Source: Channallabes apus (lineage: Eukaryota; Chordata; Actinopteri; Siluriformes; Clariidae). From it: a DNA stretch of 64,000 nt. Every line of letters begins with the position of its first letter. Positions within the stretch are counted from its first letter, which is position 1. Of this stretch, positions 30,335 through 40,678 are shown piece after piece. The DNA lies in contig CM060131.1 in NCBI GenBank assembly GCA_030522415.1, forward strand, positions 6,683,203-6,747,202, given 5' to 3'. A program made the translations under genes and the position numbers. The notes beneath the pieces are model-generated. The model did not search any database and was not told the DNA's origin. It saw only the letters and a program-made list of their open reading frames with translations.

Positions 30335-30780
30335 CCTATGCTGTAGGTTAAAATAGAAGGAAAATCTACTCCTATGATGATAGACACTGGAACCACGTAC
30401 ACATGTGTAAGTCCGCATTATGCTTCACACCTTCCATTGTCTGGTAAATTTGCAAAGACAGTAAGATTTTTTGGACAGATGCAGCTAATTCCTGCTCCAG
30501 TATGTCTACAAACCTACAATGCTAACACAGTGAGCCTTTAGATTTCATCACGTGTAATTAGAAAAGACGCATGTAGGGTTTTTTTTTTCTTGTGTTCTGA
30601 AAATGACTCAAACAAAAGTGTAACATTGCCTATCTTGGTGTCTGAACAAACTCTGATTAATTTATTAGGGAGAGATGCATTATGTAAATTGGGACTTCAT
30701 ATTTGGTGCTCATATGATGGGGTTTATATAGAACACACAGAGGACTTAATAACCAGATGTTAATCGGTAAGCCAAAAGCA
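30335..30780 (+). pseudogene. Retrovirus-like protease remnant
   Basis: Follows the gag remnant. The motif MMIDTGTTYTCV at about 30370-30415 is the active-site block of a retroviral aspartic protease, with downstream RFFGQMQLIPAPV. Stops follow. After about 30520 the reading is interrupted by a repeat that recurs near 33700. Confidence 0.55.
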
Positions 30781-31095
30781 ATGGTATATTGGATAGGAGG
30801 GGTAGAAAGTGAGGTAATGCTAAGTATTAACAAGTAGCAAAAGTACATACAGTGGTTACCTAATCGGAAAGTTGGTTTTACCGTTGCGGCGCTCGGCAGC
30901 AGCATCTGGGTTTGTGCGTTTGATGGCTTTTTGATCAGTGGTGCTATATAATTACAGACTGACACCTCATGACTTAATTCATTCTCTGCAGGATTAATGA
31001 GCCGCGCTCCTTTAGAACTGCACGTAGTAGCGGATAAAATCAAATGAAACAAACTGTAGTTAAATGAGTTCATAATCATAGTACTAAAATTACAA
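30520..31095 (+). repeat. Repeat pieces shared with 33485-33770
   Basis: CAGTGAGCCTTTAGATTT(C/T)ATCACGTG at about 30528 and the longer block at 30937-31095 (GCTATATAA(T/C)TACAGACTGAC, CATAATCA(T/C)AGTACTAAAATTAC) match the foldback region at 33485-33770 in the same orientation but in swapped order. Confidence 0.65.
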
Positions 31096-31476
31096 TACAA
31101 ATGTAGAATTCATTTCATCATTTTCTATACTGCTTAATCCTGTGTTCAGGGTCGTGGGGAACCTGGAGCCTATCCCAGGAGACTTCGGGAACTAAGCGGG
31201 GTACACCCTGGACAGGGTGCCAATCCATTGCAGGGCAGACACACATACACACACCCAATCACACACTATGGTCAATTTGGGAATGCCAATTAGCCTAACC
31301 TGCATGTCTTTGGACTGTGGGAGGAAACCGGAGTACCCAGAGGAAACCCACCAAGCACGGGGAGAACATGCAAACTCCATGCACACAGAGACAGGAATCG
31401 AGCTTGGCCGGGAATCGAACCCGGACCCAGGAGGTGCAAGGCGACAGTGCTAACCACTACACCACCATGCCGCCAA
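31095..31476 (-). repeat. tRNA-derived SINE, full length
   Basis: Minus strand: the head GGTGTAGTGGTTAGCACTGT (A box) and GGGTCCGGGTTCGATTCC (B box), then CATGTTCTCCCCGTGCTT, GGTTTCCTCCCACAGTCCAA, GCAATGGATTGGCACCCTGT and GGGATAGGCTCCAGGTTCCC, ending AGTATAGAAAATGATGA. This is a widespread fish SINE with an L2-like tail. Confidence 0.85.
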
Positions 31477-31479
31477 AAT

Positions 31480-32129
31480 TACAGACATTATCTGAAGTCG
31501 ACTGTTTTTTTAAGTATTATTTCAGTATTGAAAAATTAACTTTTTTTCACATTTTTTAACAGTAAAAATACCATATTATTTTTACTGTGTTTTTTCAGTT
31601 TTTGTAAATTACGTGTAACTTTATTATTGTAAAATTACAATAATAAATTGTAATTAAATACAAAACTTAGATAAAGGTTAATGTCCATACAACTAATTTA
31701 TTGTTTTTCTTTGTAATTTTGAGGTAAATCATATTAGTTTTATAATACTTTGAGATTTAAGTTCTAAGATGCAAGTTTAGCATTTTTCATGACTTTTTAA
31801 AAGATTATTCTTACATTATCACTTACATGTAGGCTATAGTATCTGCTTCATGCCTTCAAAGAATGTGAAGAGAATTTAGTGGACTGATACTTATCAAAAA
31901 TATATATATTTTTGTATTACAGTTGTTCTGAAATATCACCATGGCAATCTAGCCATCAGCTTTCTTAATGCATGCCTGCATATTCTGACACAAGGATAAT
32001 GTATTTGCTGTGTAGCTGTTTTAAAGCATCACTTTAAGTTACATTTTGATATTTAGCTTGTATTAGGGGAACTATGGTGTCATTTTTGTACCAAAAACAT
32101 TAGAGAAAAGTCCATGAACTCTCTGTGTT
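31480..32129. other. AT-rich unassigned sequence
   Basis: No coding or repeat features recognised. Confidence 0.4.
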
Positions 32130-32531
32130 AACTGCCACAGCCAATCAGAAGCTGGAGGCGGGAACATTCTAATATTGTTTCTGATTGGCTGATCAGTAGC
32201 CGGAGGCGGAGATATTCTAATTACCTCTTCATTACTGGCGCATTTAAATAAGCGCGTGAGTGAGGGCGGGACCTGATGCGGAAAACGCCTACGTTTATTG
32301 CTCAGGTATAGACATAACGTGATATGAACCAGCCAATGGGAAACAAGCGTCCTTTAAATGTTTAGCGCGCACAGTGGTGGTGTGACTCAGCAGCCGGTAA
32401 ACGGTTTCTGTGTAAATTCAGAGGAGTGAAGACGCGCTGCTCAGCTACAGGTGAGGAGGAAAGCAGTCTCTGAGGGACAGAGGAGAAGACTCTGAAATGT
32501 TAAATACCTGCAAGCTCAAGAGACAACGTCG
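32130..32531 (+). promoter_or_regulatory. CCAAT-rich promoter-like region
   Basis: Three CCAAT/ATTGG boxes (AGCCAATCAGAAG, CTGATTGGCTG, CAGCCAATGGG) lie within 200 bp, with CG-rich sequence and a TTTAAAT near 32350. Downstream are two possible donors, CTACAG|GTGAGG at about 32450 and AACGTCG|GTAAGA at about 32531. It looks like a promoter with a non-coding first exon reading right. No following coding exon was found, so it could belong to a transposon. Confidence 0.3.
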
Positions 32532-32884
32532 GTAAGATATTTTTTATTCTTATTTTAATTCTTATTGTTGTTGCTATAAACAAAGCTAATTTATTAATAC
32601 TGCCACGTTTTTCTTTTAAATCTAAGATCTTAATGTGTTCTTTTCTTCTCTCTTCCAATCCACCCTAATGCAGTTCTTTATATATACTGTGTCAGTTATA
32701 CAGACTTTTTTATTTTTTTACAAATATTGTAATCTTGAGTTTGTGTTAACACTTTATTGAACATGTGTATTCATAGACATTTATGAAAAAAAGTTAAATA
32801 TCAGGGGTTTTGTGTTATTGCTTTGTTTGAAGGTGTTTGATCTTCAATTTATGAAAAATCTATAAATAACAGTGTTTCTCAAAC

Positions 32885-33148
32885 ACAGTCCGGATGTCAT
32901 TCGCCTTGTCCTTTTGGCCGCCGACAGGTGAGATCTGCCCATCTCCATGGGCTTTGTTGACACCACGAACTTTTGATTCACCATATTTTTCCCTTAAAAT
33001 TATACATTTTCTCAGTTTAAACTTTTGTTCCGTGATTTATGTTCTATTCTGAATAAAATATTGACATTTGCCATCTCCACATCATTGCATTCAGTTTTTA
33101 TTCACAATTTGTTTAGTTTCCCAACTTTTTTGGAATCCGGTTTGTATA
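32885..33148 (-). mobile_element. DNA-transposon terminal fragment
   Basis: Ends in GTTTCCCAACTTTTTTGGAA TCCGG. The preceding TTGCATTCAGTTTTTATTC and CATTTGCCATCTCCACATC are typical of a widespread teleost repeat end. Only one end is present and no gene. Confidence 0.5.
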
Positions 33149-33907
33149 TATAATGTGAAATAACCCAGAACTTAAATAACAATAAACAGATACAGAGATA
33201 GACTATATAACAGTTTATACTTGGTACAAATCAAATTGTCAGCTAGTGAGCTTGATCTAAAAAACATTTAACCAATGTTTTTTTACTCATTATTGTAAAG
33301 TACATATCAATAGCTCTGGTTCAGATTTTTCATGTTTGTTGTGTAAAGTACTCATGTGGAAATTACCATGACTATTGTATTTACTGCGACGAGTGAAAAT
33401 GGCACTTTGCGCCACCTAGCAGCCATTTTACGAATGACTTTGAAATGCATTTCGGCATGTGCATTTGCTGACTTTGACCACTGAGTGACGCTATATAACT
33501 ACAGACTGACGCCTCATGCCTTAGTTCATTCTCTGCCACATTAATGAGACGCGTTCCATTAAATAATACACGTAGTAGCCGGTAACATCAAGTGAAACAC
33601 TGTAGTTGACCGAATTCATAATCACAGTACTAAAATTACAGTACAAATGTAGAATTCAAATTAAATCTAATCTTATTAAGATCAAATTTAAGCACAATAA
33701 ATATTAACACAGTGAGCCTTTAGATTTTATCACGTGTAATTAGAAAAGAAGTGAGTAGGGTTTTATTTAAATATAAATTTTTAAACCAATAAGATCAAAT
33801 AACACCAAGTTATTATTATAACAGGCTTACTTCGTCACTTATCTAGAGCTTGCTTTCAAAGAAGTCGAGTGGCTTATTAACGTCTCTGGGGTGCATTGTC
33901 TCTAAGT

Positions 33908-34255
33908 GCCCGCTTGGTGTAGTGGTTAGAGCGCTCGGCCAGAGATCTACAAAGTGCTGGTTCAAATCCCGAGTGATGATGTTTTAAACTTGTTTTATTT
34001 TAATTATAGCAAAATAAAAATAAAACAAAATAAAATGTTTTATTTTGATTTTGCTTCAGCGTACTATAGGAAAAACAGCAAACTCGCACTCAACCAGTTT
34101 GTATTCTTTAAATTTAGGGGAGTGATGACTCTGTGTGTGTGTGTGTGTGTGTGTCATTATACTGATTGTGTGTGGTGGATTATTCAGTGAAACGAGGCTC
34201 AGCTGAAAGATGTTAGGCACATCAGTCACTTAACCCCAAATAAAAGGTATTTCTT
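33908..34255 (+). repeat. tRNA-headed SINE, left copy
   Basis: Starts GCCCGCTTGGTGTAGTGGTT, with A box TGGTGTAGTGGTTAGAGCGC and B box GGTTCAAATCC. An AT-rich body follows, then a (GT)n stretch and AACCCCAAATAAAAGG. An inverted copy at 36692-37021 keeps a better B box, GGTTCGAATCC. Confidence 0.65.
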
Positions 34256-35145
34256 TTCTATTACGAAACCATAATATTGCATCTCTTTCCTAATCATATG
34301 GAGGAGTGCGCGGGAGCCACCGACAAAGAGCGTGTTGTTGCAGGAGAGAGAGGTTGATTTTACGACAGCTGTTTACGGGAGTGTAGTCCAGTGCGGGAGA
34401 TGCATTGTGGGTAATGTGGTCCGGTGTGTGAAGTTGGACGCGAGATGAGTATCTGGGATATAGAGTCTGAGTTTTGTATGCTTTTCACTAATTTTTAGTT
34501 TGATTTAATAGCAGGGTCTACCCTAAAGTTTGTACTATAACCTGACAATATGCAGCAAAATAAAGAACTGACATCGACAAGTTTGTCCATCTCATCATTA
34601 CATGAATTAACGGGCTGTTACACTGCCGCAAGCAACATCAAAAACAAAGCGGAGAAGCTAACTTTGTTTGTTACTGCGCATGCGCATGTTTCGCTCCCTC
34701 TATATATCCCTCCATGCAGCGAAGTTGTTTGAGCAAATTAATAATTTCAACGAATGAAATGGAGGAAGAAGAAAAGGTGGAGCTGAAAAGTACATGAAAA
34801 TAAGAAAAAGCTTTAGAGGTAAATGCAGTGAAATGCTTCAAATGAACAGATTCTGCCTTTTAAAAAGAGGAAGAAGAATACACTGGCTCATTAAAGTGGA
34901 GATTATTTTTTTAAAACCACATACTAGTATAGAAATATAACAAACAAAAATGTAAATAAAAAGTATCACTGAACATATATTGGGTCATATTTGTAAAAAA
35001 AAAAAAAAGAAAAAGAAAGGAAAGAACAATAAGTTCATTATTCAAAGTTATTCAGATCAGTGTAAAGTTAGTGTGATTTTAAAAGTGCTTTAACTCCACC
35101 TGGCACAGTTTCATCCTAGTGGAACAATCTGACTACATGTGCAGT

Positions 35146-35275
35146 GCCATGGAAAAGTATTTGCCCCTTCCTGATTTTTTTCTTTGCATATTTGTCACAC
35201 TTGTATGGGTGGAATTTGACCTAAACACTTTATGAGGAAAAGACAAATTTGCCTTTTTGTTTGTGAGATATCATG
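35146..35275. repeat. Tc1-like inverted-repeat fragment
   Basis: CAGTGCCATGGAAAAGTATTTGCCCC is close to the left end of the element at 4118 over its first 25 bases (split here: CAGTGCCATGGAAAAG and TATTTGCCCC). Only one end is present. Confidence 0.5.
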
Positions 35276-35319
35276 AACATTTGGCAGGGGGTATCATCGT
35301 GATGCAGTGTAAGATCTAC

Positions 35320-35445
35320 CACTCATCAGTGTAAACTGTAAGTGCAGCAGGTCAGTGATGATGAACCAGTGCCTGCTGATGATGACCAACACGTCTCCCC
35401 TGATCAACCAGAGCCAAGTGAAAAGAATCACAATCAAACTGAACA
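35320..35445 (+). other. Exon-like acidic stretch
   Basis: After AAGTGCAG an open frame reads VSDDEPVPADDDQHVSPDQP and ends at a good donor, CAG|GTAAGC, at about 35446. The piece overlaps the hairpin arm. It resembles a small acidic exon of a transposon gene. No partner exon was recognised. Confidence 0.3.
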
Positions 35446-36691
35446 GGTAAGCTGGAATAAAATTAGTAGCAGCATTACCTCCTGATAGTAATTATTATGG
35501 TAGACAATATTAATTAAAAAGTAATGCTGCTACTGATTTTATTTCAGCTTACCTGTTCAGTTTTATTGATATTCTTTTTCAAATATTGTCTTTATAGATT
35601 TATATGTAGTTTGTCTTGATGTTCTTTCCTTTGTTTCTTTGTTTCACTAATATGACCCAATATATGTTCAGTGATACTTCAAATAATATGTTTAAATAGC
35701 ATTGCTTTCCGTATTGTGTTATTTTTTTATACTAGTAACTGGTGTTAAAATATATCTCTACATTAATGAGCAAGTGTATTATGATGTGGGCTGCTGTGGG
35801 CCAGAAAGTCCAGGGCCACTTTTTGGTCCCAGTCCGCCCCTGACTGAAAGTCTGAGGCATAAGAGCCTCAGATTGGGGAAGTGGTGTGAGGTCCTGAATG
35901 TATAGGGGGAGGGTGAAAATTTTGCATTTGAATGTTGTCTGGCATTGTAAAGTTATTTTCTGTTATTCCCCACTTAAGGGAGTGGGAGAATTTTCAAGCC
36001 CCACTTGTCAAAAAATTAGAACGAAATCGGCCAAGTTTACTATTTATTGAAATATAAATTTCTAAACCAATAAGATCAAATAACACCAAGTTGAAAACAT
36101 ATAGAATACACGTGCAATTATTATAACAGGCTTAAATATTATTTAGTACAACAAAACTTCTCCGCGATCTGGAAAACTTTATTAGACTACGTAGGAAAAT
36201 AAAAAGGAGGATAACGATACCGGCTTTATATTAAATTAACAAATATTGTATTTGTAAATCATCAGCACTCCTGTTTTTGCGTTATTATAAATAATCAAAT
36301 GCAGTGGGCTGTTATGGTCATTATAATTTTCTTTAATAATGATTCATTCTATTTTTTTTATTCTGAAAGTTTACTCAATTTGCTTTTTGGTTATTTATAT
36401 ATTTAAATTGGGATGCCTTCTACTGTTACACATTTAACTCTTGTCAAAAGAATAAAAATGTTTCTTGCAAGCCCTTGTGTTGTTGTTTGTGCTTTTATTC
36501 TTTAATAATACAAATAATCAGATACAAACAGTCTTTCTAAACGAAAACTAACCAATGTTTTTTTTATTTTGCTCAGCATACTATAGAAAAAACAGCAAAC
36601 AAACAAACAAAAAAATCATCGTGCCTGGTTTAATATTCAGTGCGCACTGTTTGTACATTTGTTATTTTACAACTATATAAGAACACTCAGA

Positions 36692-37021
36692 AATACCTTT
36701 TATTTGGGGTTAAGTGACTGATGTGCCTAACATCTTTCAGCTGAGCCTCGTTTCACTGAATAATCCACCAGTATAATGACACACACACACACACACAGAG
36801 TCGTAACTCCCCTAAATTTAAAGAATACAAACTGGTTGCTTGCGAGTTTGCTGTTTTTCCTATAGTATGCTGAAGCAAAATCAAAATAAAACATTTTATT
36901 TTGTCTTATTTTTATTTTGCTATAGTTAAAATGAAACAAGTTTAAAACATCATCACTCGGGATTCGAACCGGCACTTTGTAGATCTCCGGCCGAGCGCTC
37001 TTACCGCTACACCAAGCGGGC
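36692..37021 (-). repeat. tRNA-headed SINE, right copy (inverted)
   Basis: Minus-strand counterpart of 33908-34255, with CGGTTCGAATCCCGAG as B box. It is part of the longer inverted arm, so the two copies probably arose by inverted duplication rather than two SINE insertions. Confidence 0.65.
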
Positions 37022-38148
37022 ACTTAGAGACAATGCACCCCAGAGACGTTAGTAAGCCACTCGATTTCTTTGAAAGCAAGCTCTAGATAAGTGACGAAGT
37101 AAGCCTGTTATAATAATAACTTGGTGTTATTTGATGTTATTGGTTTAGAAATTTATATTTAAATAAATAGTAAACTTGGCCGATTTCATTTAATTTTGTT
37201 TGATGAGTGAGGCTTGAAAATTCTCTTGAAAAATATTGTCATTTATTTCAATTAATAAATCTACTATAAAATTTTTTTACTCATTATTGTACAGTACACA
37301 TCAATAGCTCTGGTTCAGATTTTTCATGTTTGTTGTGGAAATTTCCATCACTGTTGTATTTACTGCGATGAATGAAAATGTCACTTTGCGCCACCTGGCG
37401 GCCATTTTACGAATGACTTTGAAATGCAACTGATTTATTTTGGCTGCTGTTGCCTTTAAACGGCGGTATGCGCGGCGGGATGGTTATTCCGATTGAGTAA
37501 CCACTGTAGTTACTTATTTTAATGCTAATTACTTTAGTTAATTCTGCTTCTGATTTTATTCCAACTTACCTATTCAGGTTGATTGTGCTTCTTTTCACTT
37601 GGCTCTGGTAGATCAATGCCAGACAACACTCAAATGCAAATGAATCAGCTGTTCTCACCTATACATTCAGAGAAACTGAATGAGCTGAAAGCTGAGCCTT
37701 TGTTTCACGACCGCGACACCCCTGTCTCTCACACACACACAGAGTAGACCAAATCATTACATACTTTATCCAACAAACATGAAAAATAATGATGAGTTAA
37801 AAAGCATTGGTTAATTTTCGTTTAGACAGACTGTTTGTATCTGATTATTTGTATTATTAAAGAACAACAGCACAACAACAACACAAGGGCTTGTAAAAAA
37901 CATTTTTATTATTTTGACAAGAGTTAAATTTGTAACAGTAGAAGGCACCCCAATTTAAATATATAAATAACTAAAAACAAATTGAGCAAACTATCAGGAT
38001 AAAAAAATAGAACAAATCATTATTAAAGAAAATTATGATGACCATAACAGCCTACTGCATTTCATTATTTATAATAACGCAAAAACATGAGCGCTGATGA
38101 TGGCATCGATATGTGCTGACCTAGTAGCACTGTCGTGACTGCTGCAGG

Positions 38149-39107
38149 TGTAGCTGAGTCAATTTTTATTATTTTTATTTTTGTGTGAACATTCTCAAAA
38201 CAACTCGTTTTGTTCTCATTTTAATTTAAGATGAATGTTACCTATCTCTGTACAATAGTTCCTAGCTACCTGTTGTTGCAGAGGGGACATTATTTATAGT
38301 AACACACGGTAGACGCACATGCGGTGTAATAGCAAATTACCTGCAAAAGCTGGAAGGCGCTGTTGCAGGTAAGACATGTACTAATTCTCTCTTCCACTTG
38401 TGTAAGCTGTTTAGTTTTATGTCATGTATTTTTTTTTAATTGCATGGAAACTATATGCATGTTGCTGCCGATGTGTCTAAGGGTTTATTATTGCTTTTGG
38501 TTGCAAAAAAAAGAGAGGGAAAAAAAACGGTATTTAGTGATGTTTATTGTGACCGATTTTTAGCCTTATTAGCATGTTGTCTGGCTTTCTACAGGACACC
38601 TGAGATGTGAGCGTGTTGCCGTGTGCGTGTACTGATTGTGCCCCTTGCTGTGTTTTTTTTAGGTATGTTTGTGTTTAATGCACTGTTCAATTCTTTCTAT
38701 TGTTAAGTATGCATTCATTATACTTTGAATTAGATTGGCATGACAAACACTTTGTTTAGGAATGTACTTTTCTTTAGAGGAAGATATATATTTTTTTTAG
38801 AGTTTGATTCCCATTTAAATGTAATAATTTTATTATTTCATGTGGTGTTAATTGTATTAGTTATTTCTGCACAATTTTGTTTTGTTTATTGTAAACATTT
38901 GTGTAGACGCACATGCGGTGTAATAGCAAATTACCTGCAAAAGCTGGAAGGCGCTGTTGCAGGACACCTGAGATGTGAGCGTGTTGCCGTGTGCGTGTAC
39001 TGATTGTGCCCCTTGCTGTGTTTTTTTTTAGAATAAACTGCAGAAATCAGAAATTGGTGTGCCTAGTTTTCATCACAGACATCAGCTACCATTTTAAAGC
39101 GGCTACA
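38149..39107 (+). repeat. Element B 5' LTR with duplicated leader
   Basis: Starts TGTAGCTGAG and ends GCGGCTACA. Inside: leader part A1 (38309-38368), a GT-AG intron-like stretch (38369-38594), leader part B1 (38595-38662), then 240 bp, then A2 (38903-38962) joined directly to B2 (38963-39031). AATAAA follows at 39032. A TATA-like TATTTATAG is at about 38290. A2 equals A1; B2 equals B1 apart from one extra T. Confidence 0.92.
38369..38594 (+). other. Intron-like segment in the element B leader
   Basis: 226 bp between TTGCAG|GTAAGA and TTCTACAG|GACACC. Both splice sites fit the consensus. The same two borders are fused without this segment at 38962/38963. Confidence 0.8.
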
Positions 39108-39113
39108 TAAAAC

Positions 39114-39131
39114 TGGTGCCGTGACCCGGAT
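39114..39131 (+). promoter_or_regulatory. Element B primer-binding site (tRNA-His)
   Basis: TGGTGCCGTGACCCGGAT, six bases after the 5' LTR. It matches the complement of the 3' end of vertebrate tRNA-His in 17 of 18 positions (from knowledge of that tRNA). Confidence 0.75.
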
Positions 39132-39341
39132 CCACTGATCAGCCGCCGCCGATCGCCGAGGTCAAGCTGTGTGCTCATGACATCGTGGGGTAGATGTGTG
39201 GATCTTTTTAGCTGCTAGTGTTGTTTCTGGTGTTTAGCATAAGTACAGTAATCACAAATACAAATTCATGCTAGTTACAGTGGTAGGAGGTGCAATATTA
39301 AGTGTGATATTTTTGCTTATTGTCATTTTTTTTTTACAAAC

Positions 39342-40678
39342 ATGGCAGGCAGGGGTCAACATACTTTTAGTATTTCTACACCACTTGCAGGGAGAGGGAG
39401 GGGCTTATTCAGTGTGGATGGAGCAGTTGGTAGGACTACAGTGTTAACCTGTGATGAGTCATTTGAATCAGGAGGTGTAAATGACATACCTGGTCTTGAG
39501 CCTCAATTCTCCACTCCTATTACAAATGATAGCAGTGTCCAGCAGTTACGTGTGTTAATTAGTGAGTTAGGGAGTCAGATAGGTAAATCTATAGCCAATC
39601 GCTTGCTGGCTAGTCAGTCTCCAATCACACTATGTCGACCAGTACCAGATGAATCAGCTAGAGTTGAACTACCTGACACAACCCTGAACTTGTCCAAGGT
39701 GAGCTTGGTAGTGAGACCAGATGTCAAGAAGCCTCCAATGTATAGAGGTGATGGCGGAGATAAATACTCCATTCAAGAATGGATCGAATTGATGGAAGTG
39801 TATTTGCATAAAAAAGGGCTCCCAAAGGATGAACAAAGAGACGAGATTCTGAACCACCTCCTTGGTAGAGCAAAAAGCATAGTCAAAGTTGGACTGAAAA
39901 GCAGCTCTTCTCCAGGTGTGACTGTTAATCCCGAGACAATCTATGCCATATTAAGACGCTATTTTAGCGAGAGTCCTGGTTCATGTCTACCAATGGCTGA
40001 TTTTTATGCTACCCAACCAACAGCAAAAGAAACGCCAGTAGATTACTGGGTCAGGTTGAACACAGCTGCTGAAGTAGCAAACAGACATTTGAAACAACAG
40101 GGTGGCAAAATGGAGAATATGGACACTGAAATAGCCATGATGTTTATCCGAATCTGTCCTGATTCTAGTCTCGCTTGTGTGTTCAAATGTAAGCCTATAG
40201 GCAAGTGGTCACTCGTAGAGGTGCAAGAGGCTATTGATGAGCACCAAAGGGAGAACCAAGCAAAAAAAACAGGTGCTAGCATGGCTGATGCACGCGTCAT
40301 ACAACTGGCCATTGCTCTAACAAGTAGCAGCTCACCAGAATCTGGAGTTGCATGTGCTCAAATGAACACCGCCAAGTGTGTCCCAACTAACCTCATCAAA
40401 CCAAATGAAGCAGTCACTTCAGAATCAAATGCTCTAGAGCGAGTGCTAGAGTGTTGGAGCGTACCAACCAGCCTGCTCATGCTGCAGCCAGACCACAGTT
40501 TACAGCCTCAGCACGTCTCTCCCCATGCCAAGTCTGTAACGATACCTCTCACTCAACACGAGCTCACTGTATGAGGGAAAGGAGATGTCTGACTTGCCTA
40601 GAAATAGGGCACCAGCGGAAAGATTGCCCCAGGGCCACTGTTGTGCGGCCTGTCAGTTCACCCGATCAGGGAAACTAA
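39342..40678 (+). pseudogene. gag: Element B Gag, frameshifted
   Basis: Frame 39342-40574 starts MAGRGQHTFSISTPLAGRGR. The central part (YRGDGGDKYSIQEWIELMEV, LLGRAKSIVKVGL) is a Ty3-type capsid. A one-base shift near 40445 moves the real continuation to another frame (to 40678), which holds two zinc knuckles, CQVCNDTSHSTRAHC-like and CLTCLEIGHQRKDC. That frame overlaps pol in the -1 direction, the usual layout for frameshift expression. As it stands, Gag would lack both zinc fingers. Confidence 0.8.

Larger units (their letters stand above)
33262..38105. repeat. Nested inverted-repeat (foldback) region
   Basis: At least four inverted pairs: 33761-34255 with 36692-37166 (about 480 bp, nearly identical, each carrying a tRNA-like head); 35990-36110 with 37130-37215; 36240-36570 with 37795-38105; and a hairpin 35424-35480 with 35523-35580. 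A direct pair joins 33262-33460 to 37262-37430. Another copy of the hairpin arm is at 37525-37625. No transposase was recognised. The order suggests a non-autonomous foldback-type element or several, nested. Confidence 0.7.

Noticed and set aside
33908..37021. Two tRNA genes facing each other
   Set aside because: Anticodon stem and acceptor stem do not pair; they are SINE heads within an inverted repeat.
38740..39003. 87-residue frame present identically in both LTRs of element B
   Set aside because: It crosses the A2/B2 leader repeat and has no domain; the identity is explained by LTR duplication.
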